A stretch of 64,000 nt of DNA, from positions 434,001 through 498,000 of the forward strand of contig NZ_SWDE01000003.1 in the NCBI RefSeq assembly GCF_013337185.1. Reading direction: 5' to 3'. Source of the stretch: Serratia proteamaculans (GTDB lineage Bacteria; Pseudomonadota; Gammaproteobacteria; Enterobacterales; Enterobacteriaceae). Below the pieces are notes generated by a model. That model was not told the origin of the DNA. It did not search any database and saw nothing but the letters and a program-made list of their open reading frames with translations. How positions within the stretch are numbered: the stretch's first letter is position 1; every line of letters starts with the position of its first letter. Made by a program: the position numbers and the translations under genes. Positions 45,034 through 55,566 of this stretch are shown one piece after another.

Positions 45034-46569
45034 TTATGCCTGGCTAGGCAGCAGTGCTGCAGGCATTAGCGCGGTCAGGTGACCGGCCGCCAACAGCAGG
45101 CTGGCGGCTTCAATGTCGGGGGCGAAGAAACGATCCTTGTCGTAGTAACTGACTTGTTCGCGCAGTGTGCGGCGGGCCTGCTCCAGGCTTTCGGTGGTTT
45201 TCAGCCCTTTACGCAGATCCAGCCCCTGACAGGCGGCCAGCCACTCGACGGCCAGAATGCCGCGTACGTTATCCGCCATTTCCCACAGGCGACGACCGGC
45301 GGCCGGTGCCATGGAAACGTGGTCTTCCTGGTTGGCCGAGGTCGGAATGCTGTCGACACTGGCCGGGTGCGCCAGTGCCTTGTTTTCGCTGGTCAGCGCC
45401 GCGGCGGTCACCTGGGCAATCATAAAGCCGGAGTTCACGCCGCCGTTGTCCACCAGGAAAGGTGGCAGTTGCGACATGTGTTTATCCATCATCAGCGAGA
45501 TGCGGCGTTCGGACAGTGAACCGATTTCGGCAAACGCCAGCGCCAGGTTGTCGGCGGCCATGGCGACCGGTTCGGCGTGGAAGTTACCGCCGGACAGCAC
45601 GTCGCCCTGGTCAGCAAAGACCAGTGGGTTGTCGGATACCGCGTTGGCTTCAATTTCCAGCACTTCGGCGGCCTGGCGAATTTGCGTCAGGCAGGCACCC
45701 ATCACCTGTGGCTGGCAGCGCAGGGAGTAGGGATCCTGCACTTTTTCACAGTTGCGGTGTGAATCGGACACTTCGCTGCGCTCGCCCAGCAGATGGCGGT
45801 AAGCGGCGGCGGCGTCGATCTGGCCACGTTGACCGCGCACGGCATGAATGCGCGCATCAAACGGGCTGCGTGAGCCCAGAGCGGCTTCCACCGTCAGGCT
45901 ACCGGTGACCGTTGCCGCGGCGTACAGGTCTTCCACGTCAAACAAGCCGCGCAGGGCAAAGGCAGCGGAAACCTGGGTGCCGTTCAGCAGAGCCAGGCCT
46001 TCTTTGGCCGCCAGCGTCAGCGGCTTCAGGCCCGCTTTGGCCAGCGCTTCGGTGGCAGGCAGCCATTCGCCCTGATAACGGGCCTTGCCTTCACCCAGCA
46101 ACACCAGGCTCATGTGGGCCAGCGGTGCCAGGTCGCCGGAGGCGCCCACGGAGCCTTTCAGCGGGATATGCGGATAGACTTCGGCGTTGACCAGCGCCAT
46201 CAGCGCCTGGATCACTTCCAGACGGATGCCGGAGAAGCCGCGCGACAGGCTGTTGATTTTCAACACCATAATCAGGCGCACCAGATTGTCGTCGGTGGGG
46301 GCACCGACGCCGGCGGCATGTGACAGCACGATAGAACGCTGCAGGTCTTCCAGATCTTCGCGGGCGATGCGGGTGGAGGCCAGCAGGCCGAAACCGGTGT
46401 TAATGCCGTAAGTGGTCCGGTTTTCCTCAACGATGCGCTCAACGCAGGCAACGCTTTTCTGGATATCTGCGTAGGCATTGTCGTCCAGAGTCAGGGTGAC
46501 CGGGTGTTGATAAATTTCACGCAGTTGCGCCAGTGTCAGTTGGCCAGGGCGGATAGTCAGCGCTTTCAT
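45034..46569 (-). CDS. hutH: Histidine ammonia-lyase
   Basis: 511 residues from [13 protein letters not shown] (46569), whose ATG overlaps the hutU stop (ATGA). HutH deaminates histidine to trans-urocanate. The MIO-forming triplet Ala143-Ser144-Gly145 is in [15 protein letters not shown]. Tyr54 (TYGINTGFG), His84 (SHAAGVG), the [10 protein letters not shown] block, NFHAEP and QEDHVSM complete the active site. This is the true histidase of the operon; the paralogue at 39213-40736 lacks the triplet. Confidence 0.97.
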   Translation of the reverse strand: MKALTIRPGQLTLAQLREIYQHPVTLTLDDNAYADIQKSVACVERIVEENRTTYGINTGFGLLASTRIAREDLEDLQRSIVLSHAAGVGAPTDDNLVRLIMVLKINSLSRGFSGIRLEVIQALMALVNAEVYPHIPLKGSVGASGDLAPLAHMSLVLLGEGKARYQGEWLPATEALAKAGLKPLTLAAKEGLALLNGTQVSAAFALRGLFDVEDLYAAATVTGSLTVEAALGSRSPFDARIHAVRGQRGQIDAAAAYRHLLGERSEVSDSHRNCEKVQDPYSLRCQPQVMGACLTQIRQAAEVLEIEANAVSDNPLVFADQGDVLSGGNFHAEPVAMAADNLALAFAEIGSLSERRISLMMDKHMSQLPPFLVDNGGVNSGFMIAQVTAAALTSENKALAHPASVDSIPTSANQEDHVSMAPAAGRRLWEMADNVRGILAVEWLAACQGLDLRKGLKTTESLEQARRTLREQVSYYDKDRFFAPDIEAASLLLAAGHLTALMPAALLPSQA

Positions 46570-48257
46570 GCTTTGTCTCCTTGAGTCGCAGCCACCATCG
46601 GCAGGTTCAACCCTTGCTCGCGGGCGCATTCAATGGCGATGTCGTAACCGGCATCGGCGTGACGCATTACGCCGGTGGCCGGGTCGTTATGCAATACGCG
46701 GGCGATGCGTTCTGCGGCTTCATCGGTGCCGTCACAAACGATAACCATACCGGAGTGTTGGGAGAAGCCCATGCCGACGCCGCCGCCGTGGTGCAGGGAA
46801 ACCCAGGTCGCGCCGCTGGCGGTGTTGAGCAGGGCGTTGAGCAGCGGCCAGTCGGACACGGCGTCTGAGCCGTCTTTCATTGATTCGGTTTCACGGTTCG
46901 GGCTGGCGACCGAGCCGGAGTCCAGATGGTCACGGCCGATGACGATAGGGGCGGACAGCTCGCCGCTGCGGACCATTTCGTTGAACGCCAGACCCAGTTT
47001 GGCGCGCTGGCCCAGACCGACCCAGCAGATACGTGCCGGCAGACCCTGGAAGCTGATGCGCTCGCGTGCCATATCCAGCCAGCGGTGCAGATGCTCGTCA
47101 TCCGGGATCAACTCTTTAACCATGGCGTCGGTTTTGTAGATGTCTTGCGGATCGCCAGACAGCGCGGCCCAGCGGAACGGGCCAACACCGCGGCAGAACA
47201 GCGGGCGGATATAGGCCGGTACGAAGCCCGGGAAGTCAAAGGCGTTGCTGACGCCCATTTCTTTCGCCATCTGACGAATGTTGTTGCCGTAGTCGAAGGT
47301 TGGCACGCCCATTTTCTGGAACGCCAGCATGGCTTCGACGTGTTCGGCCATTGACTGCTTGGCGGCGATCACTACCTGAGCGGGTTCGGTCAGCGCACGC
47401 TGACGGTATTCTTCCCAGCTCCAGCCTTTAGGCAGGTAGCCGTTCAGCGGATCGTGGGCGCTGGTCTGGTCGGTGACCATGTCCGGACGCACGCCGCGGC
47501 GTACCAGCTCTGGCAGAATGTCTGCCGCGTTACCGCACAGGGCGATGGAGATGGCTTTGCCTTCGGCGGTGTATTTCTTGATGCGGGCCAGTGCATCGTC
47601 CAGATCCACCGCTTGTTCATCGACATAGCGGGTTTTCAGGCGGAAATCGATGCGGCTCTGCTGACATTCGATGTTCAGCGAGCAAGCGCCTGCCAGCGTG
47701 GCAGCCAGCGGCTGTGCGCCACCCATGCCGCCCAGACCGGCGGTCAGCACCCAGCGACCCTGCAGGCTGCCGTCATAATGCTGGCGACCTGCTTCCACGA
47801 AGGTTTCGTAAGTGCCCTGGACGATGCCCTGGCTACCGATGTAGATCCAGCTGCCGGCGGTCATCTGGCCGTACATGGCCAGGCCTTTGGCGTCCAGTTC
47901 GTTAAAGTGTTCCCATGTTGCCCAGTGAGGGACCAGGTTGGAGTTGGCAATCAGCACGCGTGGCGCATTGCTGTGGGTTTTGAAAACCCCTACCGGCTTG
48001 CCGGACTGCACCAGCAGGGTTTCGTCGTCTTCGAGGGTTTTCAGGGTGGCGACGATTTTGTCGTAGCAATCCCAGTCACGTGCGGCGCGGCCGATGCCGC
48101 CGTATACCACCAGCTCATTCGGATTCTCCGCCACTTCGGGATCAAGGTTGTTCATCAGCATGCGCAACGGCGCTTCGGTCAGCCAGCTTTTTGCATTTAA
48201 TTTTGTGCCGCGTGGCGCGCGTACTTCGACATTGCGAACTTTGTTATTTGCAGTCAC
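46566..48257 (-). CDS. hutU: Urocanate hydratase
   Basis: 563 residues from a GTG start at 48257, chosen because AGGAAAA lies seven bases upstream and the length then fits the family; the open frame runs 58 codons further but that part covers the promoter and operator. HutU hydrates urocanate to imidazolonepropionate using NAD as an electrophile. The NAD loop [17 protein letters not shown] and the catalytic Cys in [22 protein letters not shown] are present. First gene of the hut operon. hutI and hutG, which finish the pathway, are not in this window. Confidence 0.96.
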   Translation of the reverse strand: MTANNKVRNVEVRAPRGTKLNAKSWLTEAPLRMLMNNLDPEVAENPNELVVYGGIGRAARDWDCYDKIVATLKTLEDDETLLVQSGKPVGVFKTHSNAPRVLIANSNLVPHWATWEHFNELDAKGLAMYGQMTAGSWIYIGSQGIVQGTYETFVEAGRQHYDGSLQGRWVLTAGLGGMGGAQPLAATLAGACSLNIECQQSRIDFRLKTRYVDEQAVDLDDALARIKKYTAEGKAISIALCGNAADILPELVRRGVRPDMVTDQTSAHDPLNGYLPKGWSWEEYRQRALTEPAQVVIAAKQSMAEHVEAMLAFQKMGVPTFDYGNNIRQMAKEMGVSNAFDFPGFVPAYIRPLFCRGVGPFRWAALSGDPQDIYKTDAMVKELIPDDEHLHRWLDMARERISFQGLPARICWVGLGQRAKLGLAFNEMVRSGELSAPIVIGRDHLDSGSVASPNRETESMKDGSDAVSDWPLLNALLNTASGATWVSLHHGGGVGMGFSQHSGMVIVCDGTDEAAERIARVLHNDPATGVMRHADAGYDIAIECAREQGLNLPMVAATQGDKA

Positions 48258-48344
48258 AGCATTTTCCTCAAACAGTATTGGTGCAGAATCCCATAACGCG
48301 GTGGGGTGAATCACCACGCCATAACAATGCGTAGGGTTTATTAA

Positions 48345-48373
48345 CATATACTTGTATGTACAAGCATATGCAA
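48345..48373 (-). promoter_or_regulatory. hutU promoter with HutC-type operator
   Basis: On the reverse strand TTGCAT (48368-48373) and TATATG (48345-48350) are spaced by 17 bases. The spacer holds the palindrome CTTGTATGTACAAG (48351-48364), which contains TGTA-N2-TACA, the HutC box. A repressor there would block RNA polymerase directly. A partial CRP-like site (TGTGATGATATTTAATCA, from 48432) lies upstream. Confidence 0.75.
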
Positions 48374-48605
48374 CACCGACCAGTGAAGGACAAAAATGGC
48401 ATAAGAAAAAGTTATTTTTGTTATTAATCAATGTGATGATATTTAATCAGGCGGTATGTCCATTAGCTGGACAGGAGAGAACAGTGAGCCATTCAACAAA
48501 AATGAATTAAAAATGGGTCAATTTTGCGCGTCCAATCACAATAATTTTACATACCCATTACAAGTTAGGCGCTGTGATAAAAAAGTCCTATCGCTGGAAG
48601 CAAAA

Positions 48606-48813
48606 CGCCCGCCAGAAGGCGTAATGCTTGTCAGTTAAGGTGATATTGTTCCCTCTCCTTTGGGAGAGGGTTAGGGTGAGGGGATAAACACCAACGCGAA
48701 AGCCCCTCACCCCGGCCCTCTCCCTCTGGAGAGGGGGACGCCAACTTAAACAACGTCGTACATTCTGATTCAGAACTTTTCTTAACTGACCGGCATTACG
48801 CCAGAAGGCGGGC
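48606..48813. repeat. MITE-like nested repeat between hutU and MFS gene
   Basis: Near-identical inverted arms of about 33 bases (48606-48639 and 48781-48813; core GGCGTAATGC..GTCAGTTAAG) bracket an inner repeat family: the hairpin CCCTCTCC-TTTG-GGAGAGGG (48651-48670), TTAGGGTGAGGGG and its inverse CCCCTCACCC, then CCCTCTCCCTCTGGAGAGGG (48716-48735). The C/G-rich inner unit is of a type scattered between genes in many proteobacteria. No open frame lies inside. Confidence 0.75.
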
Positions 48814-48821
48814 ATTTTTCT

Positions 48822-50159
48822 TTATGCTGCAGGCTGTAACACCGCCCGGCGGGTCATTTTGAATACCGTGGCGATAGCGGCGATCAACGCCGGCACGCAC
48901 AGGAACATCAAAATACTCTGCACTTCCCACTGCATAGCCAGCAGCTGCGCCCCCATCATGGTTCCCGCCACGCCACCAAAGCGACCGATGCCCTGCATCC
49001 AGGCAATGCCGGTTGCGCGACTATGGGTTGGGTAAAAGGTCGCCGCCAGCGTTTGCAGGCCGGACTGCGCGCCGTTCATGGTGATGCCCATCAGGAAGAT
49101 AAAGGTGCCCAGCAGCACGATATGGCTGTCTTCGGTGGCCATCGCCACGATCAGCAGCGCGGTAATCACAAAGCCGCTCGACACCACCTTATGGGCGTTC
49201 CAGCGGTCCATCAGCCAGCCGGCCACCAGAATGCCGAGGGTGCCACCGAAGGTGAACAGCGAGGTCAGGATCGCCGACTGCTCCAACTGATAGCCCAGTC
49301 CCTGCATCAGGATAGGCATCCAGCTCAGCAACACGTAATAAATCACCAGCCCCATAAAATAGGTCAGCCACAGCATCAGCGTACCGGTCAGATAAGGCCG
49401 GGTGAACAACAGCCCGACGCTGGTTTTTGACTGCGCCAATTTCTCTTCATACAGATAGAAGCGCGTTACCTTGTCGAGGCCCTGGCTGACAAAACGCTGG
49501 GCAATGCGTTTGATTTTGATCGCGTCTTTGCCGCGGTTAACCATGTACTTCACCGATTCCGGCAGGAACAGGATCAACAACACCGTCAACACCAGCGGAG
49601 CAATCGCTCCCAGCAACAGCACGCTGTGCCAGCCATAGGCCGGGATAAGCCATGACGAAATCGCTCCGCCGCCTGCGGCGCCCAGAGGGAAACCACAGTA
49701 CATGGTGTTAATCGCCAATGAACGGCAGCGCTGCGGTGCATATTCGGAAATCAGCGTGATGGCGTTCGGCATGGCCGCTCCCAGCCCCAGACCGGTGAGA
49801 AAACGCCACAGCGTCAGGCTATTGAGTGAGCCGGCATAGGCGGTGGCCAGGCTTGAAAGACCGAAGAACAGGCATGAAAACACCAACACCCGTTTGCGAC
49901 CGATACGGTCGGAGATTGGCCCGGCAACCAGCGCACCGAGTGACAGACCCAACAGGGCGGCGCTCAGCACCGGACCGAGATCCTGTTTTACAATGCCCCA
50001 GTCTTTGGCGACCGAAGGGGCGATATACCCCATGGCCGCAGTATCAAAGCCATCAATGGCCAGGATCAGGAATCCCAAAATGATCAAGGTCCAGTGAAAC
50101 AGCGAGAATTTGCTGTCGTCGATGGCCTGCTGAATATTCAACTCGGTGGAATGAGCCAT
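48822..50159 (-). CDS. MFS transporter, aromatic acid:H+ symporter-like
   Basis: 445 residues from MAHSTELNIQQAIDD (50159; ribosome site GAGGGTGC). Twelve hydrophobic segments. The AAHS-type opening GFLILAIDGFDTAAMGYIAP and the loop-2 motif GALVAGPISDRIGRKRVL place it with PcaK/BenK-like carriers of aromatic or heteroaromatic acids. A longer reading to 50246 would translate the promoter and is rejected. A TGTA-N2-TACA site like the hutU operator lies in its promoter, so urocanate or a related imidazole acid is a candidate cargo; this is inference. Confidence 0.85.
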   Translation of the reverse strand: MAHSTELNIQQAIDDSKFSLFHWTLIILGFLILAIDGFDTAAMGYIAPSVAKDWGIVKQDLGPVLSAALLGLSLGALVAGPISDRIGRKRVLVFSCLFFGLSSLATAYAGSLNSLTLWRFLTGLGLGAAMPNAITLISEYAPQRCRSLAINTMYCGFPLGAAGGGAISSWLIPAYGWHSVLLLGAIAPLVLTVLLILFLPESVKYMVNRGKDAIKIKRIAQRFVSQGLDKVTRFYLYEEKLAQSKTSVGLLFTRPYLTGTLMLWLTYFMGLVIYYVLLSWMPILMQGLGYQLEQSAILTSLFTFGGTLGILVAGWLMDRWNAHKVVSSGFVITALLIVAMATEDSHIVLLGTFIFLMGITMNGAQSGLQTLAATFYPTHSRATGIAWMQGIGRFGGVAGTMMGAQLLAMQWEVQSILMFLCVPALIAAIATVFKMTRRAVLQPAA

Positions 50160-50482
50160 AGCACCCTCTAAACGCAGATGTGATTGTGATGAATGAACCG
50201 CCGGAACTGGCGTCCGACTTGTGCTTGCCTGTATATACATCTGCATGTGAGCGGTTTATGTCAAATATATTTATCTTATACGTTAATTAAATGTTGTTTT
50301 TGCGAAGCAGATTACATCGTCAGTGCAAGGGGATGGTTCAGTAAACCAATTAAATGAAGCTGATAGCCGGTCGGATGAGCTGGTTGCAATGCGGAGGATA
50401 AAATTTAATACAATTTCGCCTGTTTGGTCACCGGGCCGGAATCTGCGATAATCCCTTTTTACCTATCCAGATTGAGAAACCG
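50160..50482. other. Intergenic region between divergent MFS gene and queE
   Basis: 323 bases, AT-rich in the middle. It contains the MFS promoter (TTGACA on the reverse strand at 50259-50264 and the operator-like site below) and the upstream region of queE. No coding signal was seen. Confidence 0.6.
50230..50239 (-). promoter_or_regulatory. HutC-like box upstream of the MFS gene
   Basis: TGTATATACA is a perfect palindrome fitting TGTA-N2-TACA. It lies 71 bases before the MFS start and about 20 bases downstream of a perfect TTGACA on the same strand, so it overlaps the likely -10 region. Other GntR regulators share this half-site, so the link to HutC is not certain. Confidence 0.5.
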
Positions 50483-51154
50483 ATGCAGTACCCGATTAAT
50501 GAAATGTTCCAAACCTTGCAGGGCGAAGGCTTTTTTACCGGCGTTCCGGCCATTTTTATCCGCCTGCAGGGCTGCCCGGTAGGATGCAGCTGGTGCGATA
50601 CCAAACATACCTGGGAAAAGGAAGCCAATCGGGAAGTGGATATGCAACGGATTCTGGTGAAAACCGAAGAGAGCGATGCCTGGGGCAGCGCCAGTGCCGA
50701 GCAGTTACTGGCAGTCATTCGCCAACAAGGCTACACCGCGCGCCACGTGGTGATCACCGGCGGCGAACCTTGCATTTACGATCTGACCCCGCTGACCGAA
50801 CTGCTGGAAGACCATGGCTACGGTTGCCAGATTGAAACCAGCGGCACTCATGAGATCCAATGTTCGGCGAAAACCTGGGTGACGGTTTCACCCAAGGTGA
50901 ATATGCGCGGTGGCATGAAGGTGTTGAACCAGGCTTTGCAACGTGCTGATGAAGTGAAGCATCCGGTCGGACGCGAGCGTGATATTGAAGCGCTGGATGC
51001 GCTGCTGTCGACGTTGCACGATGAGAAGTCGCGGATTATCGCGTTGCAGCCGATCAGTCAGAAGGAAGATGCGACCCGCCTGTGTATTGAAACCTGCATA
51101 GCGCGCAACTGGCGCCTGTCGATGCAGACCCATAAGTATCTGAATATCGCCTAA
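50483..51154 (+). CDS. queE: 7-carboxy-7-deazaguanine synthase
   Basis: 223 residues. Radical-SAM enzyme that contracts the ring of 6-carboxytetrahydropterin on the way to queuosine. The cluster-binding cysteines are in GCPVGCSWCDTKHTWEKE (C-x3-C-x2-C, near 31-38) and the SAM GGEP motif in VVITGGEPCIYDLTPL. Together with queD, which makes its substrate and lies convergent just downstream, it forms a queuosine pair as in E. coli. Confidence 0.95.
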   Translation: MQYPINEMFQTLQGEGFFTGVPAIFIRLQGCPVGCSWCDTKHTWEKEANREVDMQRILVKTEESDAWGSASAEQLLAVIRQQGYTARHVVITGGEPCIYDLTPLTELLEDHGYGCQIETSGTHEIQCSAKTWVTVSPKVNMRGGMKVLNQALQRADEVKHPVGRERDIEALDALLSTLHDEKSRIIALQPISQKEDATRLCIETCIARNWRLSMQTHKYLNIA

Positions 51155-51159
51155 AATTC

Positions 51160-51179
51160 AGGGCGCCATAGGGCGCCCT
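51160..51179. terminator. Hairpin between convergent queE and queD
   Basis: AGGGCGCC-ATAG-GGCGCCCT, an 8-bp perfect stem followed on the forward strand by TAGTTT and on the reverse by GAATTTT. It can serve both genes. Confidence 0.75.
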
Positions 51180-51183
51180 TAGT

Positions 51184-51543
51184 TTAACCTTTATACACGC
51201 ATCCCGCGGTACAGGTTTCTTTCACCATCACCGCAGTCAGTTCCGGCAACTGGGGTTTGAGCTGCTGCCAAATCCAGGCGGCAAGGACTTCGCTGGTGGG
51301 ATTTTCCAATCCTGGAATATCATTGAGATAATTGTGATCCAGGCGCTCCCAGATTGGGGAGAACACGGCTTTAAGCTCGGCGAAATCCATCACCCAACCG
51401 GTGTGTGCATCCACTTCACCGGTCACTTCCAGACGCACCATAAACGAATGCCCGTGCAGACGGCCGCATTTATGGCCCTCCGCTACGTTCGGCAAGCGGT
51501 GTGCGGCTTCAAACTGAAAATCTTTAAACAGCGTGGTTGCCAT
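51184..51543 (-). CDS. queD: 6-carboxy-5,6,7,8-tetrahydropterin synthase
   Basis: 119 residues. QueD turns dihydroneopterin triphosphate into carboxytetrahydropterin, the substrate of QueE. The zinc histidines are in [10 protein letters not shown] (about 16) and [10 protein letters not shown] (about 31-33) with the catalytic Cys between them (HKCGRLHG). Divergent from cysJ with a 437-base gap. Confidence 0.95.
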   Translation of the reverse strand: MATTLFKDFQFEAAHRLPNVAEGHKCGRLHGHSFMVRLEVTGEVDAHTGWVMDFAELKAVFSPIWERLDHNYLNDIPGLENPTSEVLAAWIWQQLKPQLPELTAVMVKETCTAGCVYKG

Positions 51544-51980
51544 TATTACGGCCTCATTGACTCAAAAACCGCCGAAGTTTACCGGAAACGGAGCTTTCTT
51601 GCCATTTATACCGCTTTGGTCTACCGGCAGCGCGAGCAAAGTTGGCTTAACACTTTTTTTGTTTGGTGTGAACGCGACCTATCGATTGGGGTAATGAGTG
51701 CCAAATGCGATTCATTCAACAATCGTCAAAAAAATGGTTTTGTTTTCATGTGGATAAAAAAATCCGCTTAGCGTTTTAAGCACTATCCGTTACCAGAAAA
51801 ACAGCTTAGTCATTTTAGTTATTATTTATTGCTATCCCTTATTTAATCGTTGCCAATCGGCTGGGTAACCTTACAAACTCTCCTGATCTTTTCAGGACCG
51901 CAGACCGAACGAAAAAATAGCGGCTGACACTGGCGAGCACCTGGCTGGATAGGTGCCATGTATAGGAAATAAGTACTGCA
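51544..51980. other. queD-cysJ intergenic region
   Basis: 437 bases without a gene. The AT-rich stretch around 51800-51850 (CATTTTAGTTATTATTTATTGCTATCCC) is a plausible CysB binding region for cysJIH activation, but CysB sites are too loose to place by eye. A small hairpin CCTGATCTTTTCAGG lies at about 51882-51896. Confidence 0.45.
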
Positions 51981-53780
51981 ATGACGACTCAGGCACCTCC
52001 AACATCTTTGCTCCCGCTGACGCCCGAACAGCTGGCGCGCCTGCAGGCGGCGATTGGTGAATATTCACCAACGCAGCTGGCGTGGCTGTCAGGCTATTTC
52101 TGGGGAATGGTAAATCAACAGCCTGGCAGCGTTGCCATTGCGCCGGTGGCTTCCGCTGCCGCCAGCATTACGCTGATTTCTGCTTCGCAGACTGGCAATG
52201 CACGCCGCCTGGCGGAACAGCTGCGCGACGATCTGTTGGCCGCCAAGCTGAGCGTCACCCTGGTGAATGCCGGTGACTACAAGTTCAAGCAGATTGCCCA
52301 GGAACGTTTGCTGGTGATCGTCGCCTCTACGCAAGGGGAAGGCGAACCGGCGGAAGAGGCGGTGGCGCTGCATAAATTCCTGTTCTCGAAGAAGGCACCC
52401 AAGCTTAATGAGACCGCGTTTGCGGTATTCGGCCTGGGGGACACCTCCTACGAAAACTTCTGCCAGTCGGGCAAAGATTTCGATGGCAAGCTGGCCGAAC
52501 TGGGGGCAGAGCGCCTGGTTGAGCGGGTTGACGCCGACGTGGAATATCAGGAACTGGCCACGGCCTGGCGTAAACAGGTAGTGGAAGTACTGAAAGCACG
52601 CGCGCCGGCGGAAAATGCCGCACCGGGCGTGTTGGCCAGCGGCGCAGTTGATCTACTTGATAGCAGCCCGTACAGCAAAGAACAGCCGCTGACCGCGCAA
52701 CTGGCGGTGAAACAAAAAATTACCGGCCGTGCGTCAGATAAAGACGTCCGCCATATCGAGATTGATCTGGGCGATTCTGGTCTGCGCTACCGACCGGGTG
52801 ACGCGCTGGGGGTCTGGTTCGATAACGATCCTGCGCTGGTGGACGAACTGGTACAACTGCTGTGGCTGAAAGGCGACGAGCCGGTGGAGGTTGAAGGTAA
52901 AACCCTGCCGTTGGCGCAAGCGTTGCGCAGCCATTTCGAATTGACGCAGAACACTACGCTGATCGTCGACAAATACGCGGCCCTGTCGCGTGACGAGAAG
53001 CTGATTGGTCTGCTGGCAGATAAAGCTGCGCTGCAGCATTACGCGCACAATACGCCGATTGTTGACATGGTGCGTCAGGCTCCGGCCGATCTCAACGCCG
53101 AACAGTTGATTGGTCTGCTGCGTCCGTTGACGCCGCGCCTGTATTCCATCGCTTCCTCACAGGCTGAGAACGAAAACGAAGTGCACGTTACCGTTGGCGT
53201 GGTGCGCTACGACATCGACGGCCGTGTTCGTGCCGGCGGAGCTTCCAGCTTCCTGGCCGATCGCCTGGAAGAAGATGGCGATGTGCGCGTCTTCATCGAG
53301 CACAACGACAACTTCCGCCTGCCGGCCAACCCGGAAACGCCGGTGATCATGATTGGCCCAGGCACTGGCATTGCGCCGTTCCGCGCCTTTATGCAGCAGC
53401 GTGACGCTGATGGTGCCGGCGGCAAGAATTGGCTGTTCTTCGGCAACCCGCACTTTACCGAAGATTTCCTGTATCAGGTCGAATGGCAGCGCTATGTTAA
53501 GGATGGTCTGCTGACCCGCATCGATCTGGCCTGGTCGCGCGATCAACAGCATAAAGTCTACGTACAAGACAAACTGCGCGAACAGGGCGCAGAGGTGTGG
53601 CGTTGGATCCAGGAAGGCGCGCATATCTACGTCTGTGGCGATGCCAACCGCATGGCAAAAGACGTGGAAAATACATTACTGGAACTGGTGGCCGAGCACG
53701 GTGGCATGGATACCGAGCTGGCGGATGAATTTTTAAGTGAGCTGCGCCTTGAGCGCCGTTATCAGCGAGATGTTTACTGA
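51981..53780 (+). CDS. cysJ: Sulfite reductase [NADPH] flavoprotein alpha-component
   Basis: 599 residues (E. coli 599). CysJ passes electrons from NADPH through FAD and FMN to the CysI hemoprotein. The flavodoxin domain starts [19 protein letters not shown] (about 64-82), the FAD domain has RLYSIASSQ and the NADPH domain has [17 protein letters not shown] and the terminal YQRDVY. First gene of cysJIH; its stop overlaps the cysI start by one base. Confidence 0.97.
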   Translation: MTTQAPPTSLLPLTPEQLARLQAAIGEYSPTQLAWLSGYFWGMVNQQPGSVAIAPVASAAASITLISASQTGNARRLAEQLRDDLLAAKLSVTLVNAGDYKFKQIAQERLLVIVASTQGEGEPAEEAVALHKFLFSKKAPKLNETAFAVFGLGDTSYENFCQSGKDFDGKLAELGAERLVERVDADVEYQELATAWRKQVVEVLKARAPAENAAPGVLASGAVDLLDSSPYSKEQPLTAQLAVKQKITGRASDKDVRHIEIDLGDSGLRYRPGDALGVWFDNDPALVDELVQLLWLKGDEPVEVEGKTLPLAQALRSHFELTQNTTLIVDKYAALSRDEKLIGLLADKAALQHYAHNTPIVDMVRQAPADLNAEQLIGLLRPLTPRLYSIASSQAENENEVHVTVGVVRYDIDGRVRAGGASSFLADRLEEDGDVRVFIEHNDNFRLPANPETPVIMIGPGTGIAPFRAFMQQRDADGAGGKNWLFFGNPHFTEDFLYQVEWQRYVKDGLLTRIDLAWSRDQQHKVYVQDKLREQGAEVWRWIQEGAHIYVCGDANRMAKDVENTLLELVAEHGGMDTELADEFLSELRLERRYQRDVY

Positions 53781-55495
53781 TGAGTGATAAACACCCGGGG
53801 CCTCTGGTGGTTGAAGGCAAATTGGCCGATGCCGAGCGTTTGAAGAAAGAAAGCAACTTCCTGCGCGGCACCATCGCTGAAGATTTGAAGGACGGTCTGA
53901 CCGGTGGTTTTACCGGTGACAACTTTTTGCTGATCCGTTTTCACGGCATGTACCAGCAGGACGACCGTGATATCCGTGCCGAACGTGCCGAGCAGAAGCT
54001 GGAGCCGCGCCACGCGATGATGCTGCGCTGTCGTCTGCCGGGGGGGATTATTTCTCCTCAGCAGTGGCTGGGCATTGATAAGTTCGCGCAGGAAAGCACC
54101 CTGTACGGCAGCATTCGTATTACCAACCGCCAGACCTTTCAGTTCCATGGCATTTTGAAGGGCAACGTTAAGCCGGTTCACCAACTGCTGGGCCGTTTGG
54201 GGCTGGACGCGCTGGCTACCGCCAACGACGTTAACCGTAACGTGCTTTGTACTTCTAACCCGGTGGAGTCAGAACTGCATCAGGAAGCCTATGAATGGGC
54301 GAAGAAGATTTCCGAACACCTGTTGCCGCGCACCCGCGCCTATGCAGAAGTTTGGCTGGATCAGGAAAAAGTGGCGACCACCGACGAAGAGCCGATCCTC
54401 GGTGCGACCTATCTGCCACGCAAGTTTAAAACTACGGTGGTGATCCCGCCGCAGAACGACGTTGACCTGCACGCCAACGACATGAACTTTGTGGCGATCG
54501 CCAAAAACGGCAAGCTGGTGGGCTTCAACCTGCTGGTGGGCGGCGGCCTGTCGATTGAACATGGCAACAAGAAAACTTATGCGCGCCAGGCCAGCGAGTT
54601 CGGCTATATCCCGCTGGAACACACGTTGGCAGTAGCCGAAGCGGTAGTGACCACCCAGCGCGACTGGGGTAATCGTACCGATCGTAAAAATGCCAAAACC
54701 AAATACACGCTGGAGCGCGTCGGGGTGGATACTTTCCGCGCCGAAGTAGAAAAACGTGCTGGTATCACATTTGAGCCGATCCGCCCGTACGAATTCACCG
54801 GCCGTGGCGATCGCATTGGTTGGGTAAAAGGCATTGATAACCAATGGCACCTGACGCTGTTTATTGAGAACGGCCGGTTGTTGGATTACCCGGGGCGCCC
54901 GCTGAAAACCGGCGTTGCCGAGATCGCGCGGGTCCACAAAGGTGATTTCCGCCTGACCGCCAACCAGAACCTGATCGTTGCCGGCGTGCCGGAAAGCGAG
55001 AAGGCGAAGATCGAAGCGCTGGCGCGGGATCATGGTCTGATCGACGATGGGGTTAGCGTACAGCGCCAAAACTCGATGGCCTGCGTATCCTTCCCAACCT
55101 GCCCGTTGGCAATGGCGGAGGCCGAGCGTTTCCTGCCGGAGTTCGTCACCAAGGTGGAAGGGATCCTGCATCGGCACGGCGTGGGTGACGAGCATATCGT
55201 ACTGCGCATCACCGGCTGCCCGAATGGCTGTGGCCGCGCGCTGCTGGCGGAGATTGGCCTGGTGGGTAAAGCGGTAGGCCGCTATAACCTGCATTTGGGC
55301 GGTAACCGGGAAGGCACGCGTATACCGCGTATGTACCGTGAAAATATTAACGAAGAAGAAATTCTGCGAGAGATTGACCAACTGGTAGGCCGTTGGGCCA
55401 CTGAGCGCACGGCAGGCGAGGGCTTTGGTGATTTCACCATTCGCGCCGGTGTGGTCAAACCGGTGGTTGATCCGGCGCAGGATTTCTGGGACTGA
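53780..55495 (+). CDS. cysI: Sulfite reductase [NADPH] hemoprotein beta-component
   Basis: 571 residues. CysI reduces sulfite to sulfide at a coupled siroheme/4Fe-4S centre. The four cluster cysteines are in [17 protein letters not shown] and [16 protein letters not shown] near 435-485. Siroheme comes from CysG at the far end of the window. The start overlaps the cysJ stop (TGATG), indicating coupled translation. Confidence 0.97.
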   Translation: MSDKHPGPLVVEGKLADAERLKKESNFLRGTIAEDLKDGLTGGFTGDNFLLIRFHGMYQQDDRDIRAERAEQKLEPRHAMMLRCRLPGGIISPQQWLGIDKFAQESTLYGSIRITNRQTFQFHGILKGNVKPVHQLLGRLGLDALATANDVNRNVLCTSNPVESELHQEAYEWAKKISEHLLPRTRAYAEVWLDQEKVATTDEEPILGATYLPRKFKTTVVIPPQNDVDLHANDMNFVAIAKNGKLVGFNLLVGGGLSIEHGNKKTYARQASEFGYIPLEHTLAVAEAVVTTQRDWGNRTDRKNAKTKYTLERVGVDTFRAEVEKRAGITFEPIRPYEFTGRGDRIGWVKGIDNQWHLTLFIENGRLLDYPGRPLKTGVAEIARVHKGDFRLTANQNLIVAGVPESEKAKIEALARDHGLIDDGVSVQRQNSMACVSFPTCPLAMAEAERFLPEFVTKVEGILHRHGVGDEHIVLRITGCPNGCGRALLAEIGLVGKAVGRYNLHLGGNREGTRIPRMYRENINEEEILREIDQLVGRWATERTAGEGFGDFTIRAGVVKPVVDPAQDFWD

Positions 55496-55566
55496 CGCCA
55501 TTTGGCCCCGCTGACACAGGGGGCTGGATTTGCGCGGTATGATTCAAGCATCAGGAGGCAGGCAAC

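Larger units (their letters stand above)
48258..48821. other. Intergenic region between hutU and the MFS gene
   Basis: 564 bases without a supported gene. The hutU leader and promoter fill 48258-48450. From 48451 to about 48600 the sequence is AT-rich with nothing recognisable. A repeat cassette with terminal inverted repeats fills 48606-48813 and ends just after the MFS stop. Confidence 0.7.

Noticed and set aside
48651-48737. CCCTCTCC/GGAGAGGG hairpins as an intrinsic terminator
   Set aside because: No T-run follows on either strand; better explained as part of a dispersed repeat.
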